From NCBI RefSeq assembly GCF_037203605.1, contig NZ_JBBDHC010000005.1:124001-188000 (forward strand): DNA of 64,000 nt. The letters run 5' to 3'. Below the pieces are notes generated by a model. It had not been told where the DNA came from. It made no database searches and saw nothing but the letters and a program-made list of their open reading frames with translations. Position numbers and translations under genes: made by a program. Positions 9,210 through 18,003 of this stretch are shown here, piece by piece (the first letter of the stretch is position 1; each line of letters begins with the position of its first letter). The stretch comes from Denitratimonas tolerans (GTDB taxonomy: Bacteria; Pseudomonadota; Gammaproteobacteria; Xanthomonadales; Xanthomonadaceae).

Positions 9210-9799
9210 AGCTTTTCGCGCCGCTCTACGAGCGCATGCTGGCCTGGTCGCGGCACCGCCGCGCGCCGGCGCTGCTGGGCGGAATCAGCTTCCTGGAGGC
9301 GATCGTTTTTCCGATCCCGCCCGAGGTGATGCTCGCCCCCATGTCGCTGGCGCAGCCGCGCCGCGCCTACCTGTTTGCCGCGATCAGCCTGCTGGGTTCG
9401 CTGCTGGGCATGTTCATCGGCTACGCCATCGGTTACTACGCGATCGAACTGGCGATGCCGCTGCTCGAGCGTTTCGGCTACGCGGCCCAGTTCGAGGAAA
9501 TCAAGCGCCAGGCCGGCGAGAACGGCTTCTGGCTGCTGTTGCTGGCCGGCTTCACCCCGGTGCCGTTCAAGGTGTTCACGCTCGCCTCGGGCGCGGTATC
9601 GATGCCGCTCCTGCCGTTTTTTTTCGGAGCGCTCATCGGCCGCGGCAAGCGCGTGTTCCTGGTGGCCTGGGCGATCCGGCTCGGTGGCGCGAAGGCGGAG
9701 ATGGCGCTGCGGCGACATATCGAACCGATCGGCTGGACCGCGCTTGCAGCGCTGGCCGGACTGATCCTCTGGCTTGTGCTGCGGGGAAGCGCGGGATGA
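9206..9799 (+). CDS. YqaA family membrane protein (DedA/SNARE-associated superfamily)
   Basis: 197 residues, starting at a GTG that overlaps the pcm stop (GTGA). Several hydrophobic segments, the motif FPIPPEVMLAPM and the re-entrant loop region GFTPVPFKVFTLASGAVSMP place it in the YqaA branch of the VTT/DedA superfamily. Members are inner-membrane proteins, some implicated in lipid flipping or membrane homeostasis; the role of this branch is unproven. It sits between pcm and nlpD with 4-base overlaps on both sides. Confidence 0.85.
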   Translation: MKLFAPLYERMLAWSRHRRAPALLGGISFLEAIVFPIPPEVMLAPMSLAQPRRAYLFAAISLLGSLLGMFIGYAIGYYAIELAMPLLERFGYAAQFEEIKRQAGENGFWLLLLAGFTPVPFKVFTLASGAVSMPLLPFFFGALIGRGKRVFLVAWAIRLGGAKAEMALRRHIEPIGWTALAALAGLILWLVLRGSAG

Positions 9800-10653
9800 G
9801 CCTGTTTCGCCTTCTTGCGCTGCTGCTGATCCTGCCGCTGCTGGCGTCCTGCGGCGTAACGCCGCGCGCCGTGGTGAAGCGTGACCCGGCGGCCGTCGCC
9901 GCGTCGAAAACCTCGCCCCGCCCGGCGGCGCAGCCGATGGCGGGCAGGACGCATCGGGTGGTTCGCGGCGACACGCTCTATGGCATCGCCTTTCGCCATG
10001 GGCTGGATTACCGCGACCTGGCGCGCTGGAACGCGATTGCGCCGCCCTACACGATCTATCCCGGCCAGCGCCTGCGGCTGGGTGCGGAACCCGCGGCCCG
10101 GGTGTCCGCGGCACCCGCACCCTCGGCGACCACGCGCGCGAACGCGCCGGCGGCCCCGCCGGTGCGGAACACCGCGCCGGCGGCACCCGCAGCGACGCCC
10201 GCAGCGGTGCCGGTGGTCGCCTCCGCGCCGAAGCCCGTCGCCGCCGCACCCGCGCCCGCGAGCGTGCCGCCGTCCAGCGGCAGCGTGGCCTGGCGCTGGC
10301 CGACCAGCGGCCAGATCATCGGCAAGTTCGTGGCGGGCGAACCCACCAGGCAGGGCATCAACATCGCCGGCAGCGCCGGACAGCCCGTGGTCGCGGCCGC
10401 CGCGGGCGAGGTCGTGTATTCCGGTTCGGGCCTGATCGGCTACGGCGAACTGATCATCATCCGCCATTCCGACACCTTCCTCTCGGCCTACGGCCACAAC
10501 CGCAAGCGCCTGGTGGCCGAGGGCGAAAAGGTGAGCGCCGGCCAGCAGGTGGCCGAGATGGGACGCAGCGGCGCGAGCCGCGACATGCTGCACTTCGAGA
10601 TCCGCCGCAACGGCAAGCCGATCGATCCGCTGCCGCTGCTGCCGGCGCGCTGA
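9796..10653 (+). CDS. nlpD: NlpD-type LysM/M23 lipoprotein with a degenerate metalloprotease site
   Basis: 285 residues. A lipoprotein signal ends in the lipobox LASC, followed by a LysM domain (HRVVRGDTLYGIAFRHG), a long Ala/Pro-rich linker, and a C-terminal M23 fold. The zinc ligands are missing: the expected H-x-G-x-D reads R-Q-G-I-N and the expected H-L-H reads M-L-H. It should therefore not cut peptidoglycan itself but activate a periplasmic amidase, as known for E. coli NlpD. It is last in the surE operon; rpoS, which follows nlpD in many gammaproteobacteria, is not here, and alaS comes next instead. Confidence 0.92.
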   Translation: MSLFRLLALLLILPLLASCGVTPRAVVKRDPAAVAASKTSPRPAAQPMAGRTHRVVRGDTLYGIAFRHGLDYRDLARWNAIAPPYTIYPGQRLRLGAEPAARVSAAPAPSATTRANAPAAPPVRNTAPAAPAATPAAVPVVASAPKPVAAAPAPASVPPSSGSVAWRWPTSGQIIGKFVAGEPTRQGINIAGSAGQPVVAAAAGEVVYSGSGLIGYGELIIIRHSDTFLSAYGHNRKRLVAEGEKVSAGQQVAEMGRSGASRDMLHFEIRRNGKPIDPLPLLPAR

Positions 10654-10837
10654 TGCGCGTGGCACGGTTGCCGGCCGCGGTCAGGCCGAACGCCCTGATC
10701 CACCATCACGTCCGCGCGCGCCGGCGCGACGGAGTCACGCTCAAGCCCGTCGCCTGATATCCTTTCCCGCCCAGCGTATGCCGCCGCAGGAGCCACCCGA
10801 CGTGGCCCGCAGCGCGGCCTTTGCCCATTGCGAGCCC

Positions 10838-13492
10838 ATGAAAACCAGCGCCGAAATCCGCCAAGACTTTCTCGACTTCTTCCGCAGCAAGGCACACGCC
10901 ATCGTGCCTTCGGCACCGCTGGTGCCGGCCAATGATCCGACCCTGTTGTTCACCAACTCGGGCATGGTGCAGTTCAAGAACGCCTTTCTGGGCAGCGAGA
11001 AGCCGCCGGCGGCGCGCGTGGCCGACGTGCAGCGCTGCCTGCGCGCGGGCGGCAAGCACAACGATCTGGACCAGGTGGGCTACACCGCGCGCCACCACAC
11101 CTTCTTCGAAATGCTGGGCAACTGGTCGTTCGGCGACTACTTCAAGAAGGACGCCATCGTCTGGGCCTGGGAGCTTCTGACCGAGGTCTGGAAGCTGCCG
11201 GCCGAGCGCCTCCTGGCCACGGTCTACATCACCGACGATGAGGCCTACGCGATCTGGCGCGACGTGATCGGCCTGCCGGAAAGCCGCATCGTGCGCATCG
11301 GCGACAACAAGGGCGCGCCGTTTGCTTCCGACAACTTCTGGCAGATGGCCGACACCGGCCCCTGCGGCCCGTGTACCGAGATCTTCTACGACCACGGTGC
11401 CCACATTCCCGGCGGCCCGCCGGGGTCGCCGGATGAGGATGGCGACCGCTTCATCGAGATATGGAACCTGGTGTTCATGCAGTTCGATCGCCAGCCCGAC
11501 GGCGTGCTCGTGCCGCTGCCGGCACCGTGCGTGGACACCGGCATGGGCCTGGAGCGCCTGGCCGCGATCCTGCAGGGCGTGCATTCCAACTACGAGATCG
11601 ACCTGTTCCAGGCGCTGATCCGCAGGGCGGCCGAGCTTACCGCCACGGCCGACATCGAGAACAAGTCGCTGCGCGTGATTGCCGACCACATCCGCGCCTG
11701 CAGCTTCCTGATCGCCGATGGCGTGCTGCCGTCCAACGAAGGCCGTGGCTACGTGCTGCGCCGGATCATCCGCCGCGCGCTGCGTCATGGCTGGATGCTG
11801 GGTCAGCACCAGCCCTTCTTCCATCGCCTCGTCGCCACCCTGGTCGAGCAGATGGGCGCGGCCTATCCGGTGCTGGTGGAGCAGCGCCAGACCATCGAGC
11901 AGGCGCTCAAGGCCGAGGAGGAGCGTTTCGCCGAGACCCTCGAGCACGGCATGAAGCTGCTCCAGACGGTGCTTGGCGACGAAGGTTCGCTCGCGGAAAA
12001 GCAGCGTCAGGTGCCGGGCAAGACCGCCTTCACCCTGTACGACACCTACGGCTTCCCCGTCGATCTCACCGCCGACGTCGCGCGCGAGCACGGCTGGGGC
12101 GTGGACATGGCCGGCTTCGAGGCCGAGATGGAGCGCCAGCGCGAGCAGGCGCGCGCGCACAGCAAGTTCGCCGGCAGCGCCATGCTGCCGGCGGATCTCG
12201 TGGCCATGCTGTCGCCCACGCGCTTCCTGGGCTACGAGCAGACCGCGGCCGAAGGCGTGCGCGTACTGGCCGTGGTGCGCGACGGTGCGCCGCTGGTCTC
12301 GCTGTCCGCCGGCGAAAAGGGCAGCGTGATCCTGGATGCCACCCCGTTCTACGCCGAATCCGGCGGCCAGGTGGGTGATACCGGCGAGCTGACCGCAGCG
12401 GGCGTCCTGTTCAAGGTGGAGGATACCCAGAAGCTGTCCGGCAGCTATTTCGGCCACGCGGGCACGCTCATGGCCGGCAGCATCAGGGCCGGTGACGTGC
12501 TCGATGCGCGCATCGATACGGCGCGTCGCCAGGCCATCGTCCTCAACCACTCGGCCACACACCTCTTGCACGCGGTGCTGCGCGAGGTGCTGGGCACCCA
12601 TGTCACCCAGAAGGGTTCGCTGGTGGCTCCCGATCGCCTGCGCTTCGACTTTTCGCACTTCCAGCCGATCGGGCGCGAGCAGCTGGCCGAGATCGAGCAG
12701 CGCGTCAACGCGCGCATCCGCGGCAACGCCGAGGCGGAAATCCGCCACATGGGGATGGCCGAAGCGCTGGAATTCGGTGCCATGGCGCTGTTTGGCGAAA
12801 AATACGGTGATGAGGTGCGCGTACTTCGGATGGGCGAGTATTCCACCGAGCTGTGCGGCGGCACCCACGTGAACAGCACCGGCGACATCGGTCTGTTCAA
12901 GATCGTTTCCGAAGGCGGCGTCGCCGCCGGCGTTCGCCGCATCGAGGCGGTGACCGGCCAGGGCGCGCTGGATCACATCGCCCACGAAGCCGGGCAGCTG
13001 GACGCGGTGAGCGAGCTGCTGGGTGGAAGCCGCGGCGACGTGGTGGAGAAGCTGCGCCAGCTGTTCGATCGCCAGAAGAAGGCCGAGAAGGAGCTGGAGT
13101 CGCTCAAGGCCCGTGCTGCCGCCGGCGCGGCCGCCGATCTCGCCGCGTCCGCGGTCCGGGTGGGCGATGTCCGCGTCGTGGCCGCGCGCCTGGAGAACAT
13201 GGACGCCAAGGCGCTGCGAGAGAGCGTGGACAGCCTCAAGCAAAAGCTGCCGGACGCCGTGATCATTCTGGCGTCGGGTGATGGCACCAAGGCCGCGCTG
13301 GTGGCCGGCGTGCAGGGCAGGGCGCTGGAGCAGGTCAAGGCCGGCGACGTCGTGGCCTTCGTCGCCGCGAGGATCGACGGCAAGGGCGGTGGCCGCGCCG
13401 ACATGGCGCAGGGCGGCGGCGAGGACGACGCCCGCCTGCCGGTGGCGCTGGGCGAGGTCGCGCGCTTCGTGCAGGAGCGCTTCCAGGGTTGA
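10838..13492 (+). CDS. alaS: Alanyl-tRNA synthetase
   Basis: 884 residues from the ATG at 10838 (MKTSAEIRQDFLDFF). An in-frame ATG 60 bases upstream would add an unconserved leader and is not preferred. In order: the class II catalytic core, the tRNA-recognition domain, the editing domain with zinc motifs HSATHLLH and CGGTH, and the C-Ala domain with a coiled-coil segment rich in Lys and Glu. It charges tRNA-Ala and clears mischarged Ser and Gly. csrA follows in the same direction, a common arrangement in gammaproteobacteria. Confidence 0.97.
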   Translation: MKTSAEIRQDFLDFFRSKAHAIVPSAPLVPANDPTLLFTNSGMVQFKNAFLGSEKPPAARVADVQRCLRAGGKHNDLDQVGYTARHHTFFEMLGNWSFGDYFKKDAIVWAWELLTEVWKLPAERLLATVYITDDEAYAIWRDVIGLPESRIVRIGDNKGAPFASDNFWQMADTGPCGPCTEIFYDHGAHIPGGPPGSPDEDGDRFIEIWNLVFMQFDRQPDGVLVPLPAPCVDTGMGLERLAAILQGVHSNYEIDLFQALIRRAAELTATADIENKSLRVIADHIRACSFLIADGVLPSNEGRGYVLRRIIRRALRHGWMLGQHQPFFHRLVATLVEQMGAAYPVLVEQRQTIEQALKAEEERFAETLEHGMKLLQTVLGDEGSLAEKQRQVPGKTAFTLYDTYGFPVDLTADVAREHGWGVDMAGFEAEMERQREQARAHSKFAGSAMLPADLVAMLSPTRFLGYEQTAAEGVRVLAVVRDGAPLVSLSAGEKGSVILDATPFYAESGGQVGDTGELTAAGVLFKVEDTQKLSGSYFGHAGTLMAGSIRAGDVLDARIDTARRQAIVLNHSATHLLHAVLREVLGTHVTQKGSLVAPDRLRFDFSHFQPIGREQLAEIEQRVNARIRGNAEAEIRHMGMAEALEFGAMALFGEKYGDEVRVLRMGEYSTELCGGTHVNSTGDIGLFKIVSEGGVAAGVRRIEAVTGQGALDHIAHEAGQLDAVSELLGGSRGDVVEKLRQLFDRQKKAEKELESLKARAAAGAAADLAASAVRVGDVRVVAARLENMDAKALRESVDSLKQKLPDAVIILASGDGTKAALVAGVQGRALEQVKAGDVVAFVAARIDGKGGGRADMAQGGGEDDARLPVALGEVARFVQERFQG

Positions 13493-13559
13493 CGAGGGAG
13501 CGCGATTGCCTCTCATCCGGGCGAGGTTCGGGCCAGCGAATTCGCCCGCTCCGGTGCGT

Positions 13560-13589
13560 TTGCAGAAGTTGACGCGGCTGCGCTAGTAT
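13560..13589 (+). promoter_or_regulatory. Candidate sigma-70 promoter for csrA
   Basis: A TTGCAG -35-like hexamer (13560-13565) is separated by 18 bases from a TAGTAT -10 hexamer (13584-13589), giving a leader of about 110 bases before csrA. The leader contains a CAACCC/GGGTTG hairpin (13663-13682) just upstream of the ribosome site, and GGA motifs at 13626 and in the ribosome site itself, as expected for translational autoregulation by CsrA. This is read from sequence only. Confidence 0.4.
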
Positions 13590-13705
13590 CTGGCCAGTTT
13601 CATGCACCATTCAGGTGCGTGCCAAGGATCGGCAGCATCGCCCCGCGATGCCGCACAGTGGGCAACCCGCCGCGGTGGGTTGGGCATCGAAGGAGCGAAT
13701 GCAAC

Positions 13706-13909
13706 ATGTTGATTCTTACCCGCCGGGTAGGCGAGACCCTCATGATCGGAGAGCAGGTCACCGTGACCGTCCTCGGGGTGAAGGGCAACCAGGTGCGCGT
13801 CGGGATCAGCGCCCCCAAGGATGTGTCGGTACATCGGGAAGAAATCTTCCAGCGCATCCAGCGCGTGGATGGCGAGGCCATCCTGGCGCGCGACGTTCGC
13901 GCCGAATAG
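13706..13909 (+). CDS. csrA: Carbon storage regulator CsrA
   Basis: 67 residues, beginning MLILTRRVGETLMIG, the invariant CsrA N-terminus, with the VRVGISAPKDVSVHREEI core that forms the RNA-binding surface. It binds GGA motifs in mRNA leaders and switches translation or stability of genes for carbon storage, motility and virulence. The longer open frame upstream (to 13619) is ignored because a strong AAGGAG site lies 9-15 bases before this ATG and no homologous N-terminal extension is known to me. Its own ribosome site contains GGA, so autoregulation is likely. Confidence 0.97.
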   Translation: MLILTRRVGETLMIGEQVTVTVLGVKGNQVRVGISAPKDVSVHREEIFQRIQRVDGEAILARDVRAE

Positions 13910-14056
13910 AGCACGCTGCCGCGCGACTCCCGCACGCGCGGCCGGCGGTTTGGAGCGCGTTGAGAAAGCCGGCGCACATTGCTTGTCGAGGTTTGGTGCC
14001 CGTCATGCGTGCATCGCGGTGCGCGTGCGCCTGGTTGGCATGCCCATGCGCCCACG

Positions 14057-14083
14057 AAAAAGCCCGCGCTGGGCGGGCCTTTT
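14057..14083. terminator. Bidirectional terminator between csrA and tRNA-Pro
   Basis: A GCCCGC/GCGGGC stem is flanked by A-runs on the left and T-runs on the right, so it can end csrA transcription on the plus strand and tRNA-Pro transcription on the minus strand. Confidence 0.7.
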
Positions 14084-14100
14084 GCAAACCGTCGGTTTGA

Positions 14101-14177
14101 TGGTCGGGGAGACAGGATTTGAACCTGCGACTTCTACGTCCCGAACGTAGCGCTCTACCAGGCTGAGCTACACCCCG
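14101..14177 (-). tRNA. tRNA-Pro (anticodon CGG)
   Basis: The 77-nt cloverleaf reads on the minus strand with the CCA end encoded. The anticodon loop TTCGGGA gives CGG. The proline identity pair C1-G72 and discriminator A73 are present. The acceptor stem has one apparent U6-U67 mismatch and the T stem one G-U pair; all other arms pair well, with the T loop TTCAAAT. Confidence 0.96.
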
Positions 14178-14193
14178 AATCTTCGAGCCGCCC

Positions 14194-14223
14194 ATTCTAC
14201 AGGGGAGAAAGGCGCGCAATCAA
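14194..14223 (-). promoter_or_regulatory. Promoter of tRNA-Pro
   Basis: On the minus strand a TTGATT -35 (14218-14223) and TAGAAT -10 (14194-14199) are spaced by 18 bases and lie 17 bases upstream of the mature tRNA 5' end. Confidence 0.6.
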
Positions 14224-14402
14224 GATGTCCGAAGGGCAGGCGTCTTGATGGCCATCGCCCGGCGCGGACCTGTCGATGATCCGGCCTTTCCGGTGCGCCG
14301 GGGCGGGTCCCGCGCTCGCTCGGGCCCAAGGTGTCGTGCGCGACGCGCGGGAATGGATGCCGATGCGGACGTCCGGTGACGCGGACCCGGTGGCGGCCAC
14401 GC

Positions 14403-14432
14403 AATAAAAAAGCCGCGGTTTCCCGCGGCTTC
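14403..14432 (-). terminator. Rho-independent terminator of the rpsB-tsf operon
   Basis: On the minus strand the perfect 9-bp stem AAGCCGCGG/CCGCGGCTT with a 4-base loop is followed by TTTTTATT, 28 bases beyond the tsf stop. The stretch 14224-14402, between this terminator and the tRNA promoter, holds no gene I can support. Confidence 0.9.
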
Positions 14433-14459
14433 TTCCGGATCGGACGCTGTGCGTGAGGA

Positions 14460-15338
14460 TCAGGCCAGGCCAGCCTGCTTCATCACTTCGGCCGCGAAGT
14501 CGTCTTCCTTCTTCTCGATGCCTTCGCCCACGACCAGGCGCTGGAACGAGAGCACTTCGGCCCCTTCCTTGGCCAGCGCCTGGGCGACGCTGATGTCGGT
14601 ATCGAGCACGTAGGCCTGGCCGGTCAGGCTGATTTCCGCGAGCGTCTTGTTGAGCTTGCCGGAGATCATCTTCTCCTGGATTTCCGCCGGCTTGGCGCGG
14701 TCCTTCTCGCTCATCTGGGCGAGCGCGATTTCCTTTTCCTTGGCCACGAACTCGGCGGGGGCATCGGCCGCGGTCAGGTACTGCGGATTCATCGCGGCGA
14801 TGTGCATCGCCAGACCCTTGGCCAGCTCGGGCGAGCCGCCCTTGACGTTCACCAGCACGCCGATGCGGCCGCCGTGGACGTAGCCACCCACGTTCTGGCC
14901 GCTGGCCAGCGCGGCGAGGCGGCGGACCTGCACGTTCTCGCCGACCTTGGCGATCAGCGCGGCGCGGGATTCCTCGATCGTCGCGCCGTCGGCGAGCTTG
15001 ACCGCCTTGAGCGCCTCGGCGTCGGCGGCAGCGCTGGCCAGCGCTGCCTGGGTGATGGCGTCGACGAACTTCACGAAGTTCTCGTCCTTGGCCACGAAAT
15101 CGGTCTCGGAGTTGACCTCGACCAGCACGGCGCGGGCACCGTCGATGGCCATCGCGATGCGGCCTTCGGCGGCGACGCGGTCAGCCTTCTTGTCGGCCTT
15201 GGCCAGGCCGGTCTTGCGCAGGTGCTCCATCGCGGCGTCGATGTCGCCGTTGTGCTCGGTCAGCGCCTTCTTGCATTCCATCATGCCGGCGCCGGAGCGC
15301 TCGCGCAGTTCCTTGACCAGGGCGGCGGTGATTTCCAT
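14460..15338 (-). CDS. tsf: Translation elongation factor Ts
   Basis: 292 residues. The N-terminal UBA-like domain (ELRERSGAGMMECKKAL) and the core signature EVNSETDFVAKDENF are intact. It releases GDP from EF-Tu. It is cotranscribed with rpsB, which ends about 106 bases upstream; the terminator follows directly. Confidence 0.98.
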   Translation of the reverse strand: MEITAALVKELRERSGAGMMECKKALTEHNGDIDAAMEHLRKTGLAKADKKADRVAAEGRIAMAIDGARAVLVEVNSETDFVAKDENFVKFVDAITQAALASAAADAEALKAVKLADGATIEESRAALIAKVGENVQVRRLAALASGQNVGGYVHGGRIGVLVNVKGGSPELAKGLAMHIAAMNPQYLTAADAPAEFVAKEKEIALAQMSEKDRAKPAEIQEKMISGKLNKTLAEISLTGQAYVLDTDISVAQALAKEGAEVLSFQRLVVGEGIEKKEDDFAAEVMKQAGLA

Positions 15339-15444
15339 GGTTACCTCGGTGTGTTCCAGAAACGTGGGGCGCGCGCCGCCGGGGCGATCGCGCGCGGGAG
15401 TGTTGGCCGCCCGCCTCGGGCCGGCGGCCGTTGGGCGGGGCCGA

Positions 15445-16296
15445 TTATTCGGCGGCTGCGCCCTTGTCGGCGCGCGGAGCGCGCTTGGCCGGTGCCTTCT
15501 TGGCGGGCGCGCGGCGCGGTGCCTTCTTCGCTTCGGCGTCTTCCTTGACGATCGGGTTGCCCTGCTCGTCGAGTTCGATGAACTCGTCGTCGCCGGCAGA
15601 CGCCATGATCGGCGCGGCGGACTTGCCTTCCAGCACCGCGTCGGCGACGGCGCGGGCGTACAGCTGCACGGCGCGGATGGCGTCGTCGTTGCCGGGGATG
15701 GCGTAGTCGACCAGGTTCGGGTCGTAGTTGGTGTCGACCACGGCCACCACCGGGATGCCGAGCTTGCGGGCTTCCTCGACCGCGATGTTCTCGTGGCCGA
15801 TGTCGACCACGAACAGCGCGTCAGGCAGGCCGTTCATGTTCTTGATGCCGCCCAGCGACTTCTCGAGCTTCTCGCGCTCGCGCTGCAGGCTCAGCACTTC
15901 GTGCTTGACCAGCTTGGCGAAAGTGCCATCGGTCTCGGCCGCTTCCAGCTCCTTGAGGCGGGCGACGGACTGCTTGACGGTGCGGAAGTTGGTGAGCATG
16001 CCGCCCAGCCAGCGCGCCGACACGTAGGGCATGCCGCAGCGCGCCGCTTCCTCGGCGATGGCATCGCGCGCCGAGCGCTTGGTGCCGACGAACATGATGG
16101 TGCCGCGCTTTTGCGCCATGCCGGAAACGAAGTTCATCGCGTCGTTGAACAGCGGAACCGTCTTTTCCAGGTTGATGATGTGGATCTTGCCGCGCGCGCC
16201 GAAGATGTACGGTGCCATCTTGGGATTCCAGTAGCGGGTCTGGTGGCCGAAGTGGACGCCGGCTTCCAGCATCTGACGCATGGTGATCTGTGCCAT
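15445..16296 (-). CDS. rpsB: 30S ribosomal protein S2
   Basis: 283 residues from the ATG at 16296 (MAQITMRQMLEAGVHFGHQTRYWNPKM), preceded by an AGGAG site. The frame is open to 16563, but the extra 89 codons have no S2 homology and overlap the leader. After the S2 domain there is an Ala/Lys/Arg-rich basic tail of about 35 residues, longer than in E. coli S2 and of the kind seen in high-GC relatives; it probably contacts rRNA. S2 is needed for late 30S assembly and binding of S1. Confidence 0.97.
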   Translation of the reverse strand: MAQITMRQMLEAGVHFGHQTRYWNPKMAPYIFGARGKIHIINLEKTVPLFNDAMNFVSGMAQKRGTIMFVGTKRSARDAIAEEAARCGMPYVSARWLGGMLTNFRTVKQSVARLKELEAAETDGTFAKLVKHEVLSLQREREKLEKSLGGIKNMNGLPDALFVVDIGHENIAVEEARKLGIPVVAVVDTNYDPNLVDYAIPGNDDAIRAVQLYARAVADAVLEGKSAAPIMASAGDDEFIELDEQGNPIVKEDAEAKKAPRRAPAKKAPAKRAPRADKGAAAE

Positions 16297-16528
16297 GGTT
16301 TGCAACTCCTGAAGGTGGAACCGCTCGCCGCACGGTGGCTGTCGAAGAGAGCCGTGCGGGCCTGGCGCGGGCCGATTGGGCAGGTGCGCCACGATTCCGG
16401 GGTTGGGCCTCCGCGCGGTGCCGTTGCCGAACCCCGAAGGGCACCCCGGAACGGACGATGGCCGCGCGTGTGTATTCGCCGCTGACGTACGGCGTGGACG
16501 GCGCAGGGCAGGGTTTGCCCGGCAAAGC
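16297..16528 (-). promoter_or_regulatory. Long 5' leader of rpsB
   Basis: From the predicted start point near 16528 to the rpsB ATG there are about 230 nt without a gene. In E. coli and other gammaproteobacteria the rpsB leader is a structured site for feedback repression of rpsB-tsf by S2. A leader of this length fits that, though I did not fold it. Confidence 0.4.
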
Positions 16529-16534
16529 CGAAGC

Positions 16535-16563
16535 ATTGTACGCGATGGGCGCGGTTGCGGCAA
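16535..16563 (-). promoter_or_regulatory. Sigma-70 promoter of rpsB-tsf
   Basis: On the minus strand TTGCCG (-35, 16558-16563) and TACAAT (-10, 16535-16540) are separated by exactly 17 bases, the best promoter match in the window. Between this promoter and the regulator gene at 16809 (16564-16808) I see no gene or further signal. Confidence 0.65.
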
Positions 16564-16808
16564 TTGCCGTGGGTTCAGGAAAAGGCCGAAGGACGGACCG
16601 CCGTCCCTGTGCTTCAGTGATCGCCTCCAATGAGTCGGATACTTTCAGGCTGCGTGGCTAAGCGTGCCGGGTGTCGCATTTTGTCCGGCCATTTTGCTCA
16701 TTTCATCGAGGCTCCCATTGCACGCTATTCTGGCCGTTGCGGAACCCGCGTGCCGGACTCACGACGTCCCGCCCGCGTAATTTGACGATGGCTGTCGGGA
16801 GAGTCGCG

Positions 16809-17909
16809 ATGCCACTGTCTGTCCTGATCGAGTCGATGTACCAGGCCGCACTTCTGCCCGATCGCTGGCTGGTCGTGCTTGAGGCCCTGTGCCGGATTTC
16901 CGGGTCGGCCAGCAGCTCCCTGCTGGTTGCCGATGGGCGAAGCCCGCCGCTCTGGCAAACGACTGCGCGCACGCAGGCGCTGATGCAGGAGTTGTCCGGT
17001 ACCGATGCCTGGAGAGCGCCGCAGCGCAGTGCGGATCACCTGCTCTCGCAAGACTCCGGAGGCGGGCGCTTTCACTGCGTCAACGATCTGATGTCGCGCC
17101 ACGAGCTGGAGGCCGACGCGGTCTACCGCGCCTTCCTGCGCCTCGGGCTGTCGTGGCAGGTGGGGATGGCCATTCCCCTGCCGAGCGGCAGCACGATGAT
17201 TTTGACGCTGGAGCGCGATGTCGGGGCCGGCCGACATCCCGCTGATCAGCTGGCGCGCCTGTCGCCGCTGTGGGGGCACCTGGCACAGGCCGGGCGAATT
17301 GCATGCGGCCTTTCGCAGGCGCGGGCGCGCGGTGCACTGGACGGACTGGTGGCCTTTGGCCTGTCCGCCGTCCTGCTCGACCGCCATGGTCGGCTGCTCG
17401 ATTCCAACCCACCGCCATCGGGCGGATGGAACGGATGGATCAGCCTGCGAGCGGATGGACGGATCAAGCTCGGCGATGCCGCAGGCGATGCGCTGCTGGA
17501 GTCGATCCTGCGCAAGGAAACCGGGCTGCGCCCCATTGTCTTGCCCGCGGCTCCGGCCAGGCCGCGTCGCGTTGTCCACCTCATCCCCTTGCCAGGCGAA
17601 GCGCGCGAACTGTTCGGCGGTGGTCTGTGGCTGCTCACCATCCATGTTCCGGGTGCCGATGCGCGCGCCCCGGAAACGCACCTCCTGTGCACGCTCTACG
17701 ACCTGTCTGCGGCCGAAAGCCAGCTCGCGGCGAAGCTCGCCACCGGCGCAACGCTCGCCGTAGCCGCGATGCAGTGCGGCATCCGGCTGAGCACGGCGCG
17801 CTCCTATCTGGAGCAGGTCTTCCACAAGACCGGCTGCCACCGCCAGGCCGAACTGGTCGCCCTGCTCGGGGGCATCGCGCGCATGACCATGTCGAACGCC
17901 TCCGACTGA
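16809..17909 (+). CDS. LuxR-family (GerE-type HTH) transcriptional regulator
   Basis: 366 residues from the ATG at 16809, chosen because GGGAGAG lies 6 bases upstream; an in-frame ATG at 16788 would add seven residues. The C-terminus carries a LuxR/GerE helix-turn-helix (LSAAESQLAAKLATGATLAV, then GIRLSTARSYLEQVFHKTGC and RQAELV). The N-terminal 290 residues form an unassigned sensor-like region; it shows neither a receiver Asp pocket nor a recognisable acyl-homoserine-lactone domain. A perfect 20-bp palindrome follows 10 bases after its stop and precedes the next gene, which is therefore its most likely target. Confidence 0.8.
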   Translation: MPLSVLIESMYQAALLPDRWLVVLEALCRISGSASSSLLVADGRSPPLWQTTARTQALMQELSGTDAWRAPQRSADHLLSQDSGGGRFHCVNDLMSRHELEADAVYRAFLRLGLSWQVGMAIPLPSGSTMILTLERDVGAGRHPADQLARLSPLWGHLAQAGRIACGLSQARARGALDGLVAFGLSAVLLDRHGRLLDSNPPPSGGWNGWISLRADGRIKLGDAAGDALLESILRKETGLRPIVLPAAPARPRRVVHLIPLPGEARELFGGGLWLLTIHVPGADARAPETHLLCTLYDLSAAESQLAAKLATGATLAVAAMQCGIRLSTARSYLEQVFHKTGCHRQAELVALLGGIARMTMSNASD

Positions 17910-17918
17910 ACGGCACGC

Positions 17919-17938
17919 CTACCGGCAATTGCCGGTAG
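17919..17938. promoter_or_regulatory. Perfect 20-bp palindrome, candidate LuxR-type operator
   Basis: CTACCGGCAATTGCCGGTAG is perfectly self-complementary, with the CT...AG ends typical of lux/las boxes. A TAGTGT -10-like hexamer lies at 17959-17964; if that is used, the palindrome is centred near -42.5, the class II activator position. The downstream gene has a GGAGGG ribosome site before its ATG at 18004. Confidence 0.6.
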
Positions 17939-18003
17939 CGGCAGTTCCACAAGCCGCCTAGTGTGGCCCCCGAAGCCGGACAGATTCAGGGGGAGGGCAG
18001 GTC

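Noticed and set aside
10654..10837. rpoS downstream of nlpD
   Set aside because: The gap to alaS is only about 180 bases and contains no sigma-factor sequence.
10706..13516. 936-codon open frame antisense to alaS
   Set aside because: Same artefact: its composition mirrors the complementary codon pattern of alaS, and no motif or ribosome site supports it.
13806..14219. Minus-strand frame across csrA end and tRNA-Pro
   Set aside because: It reads through the tRNA gene and its promoter and has no coding signature.
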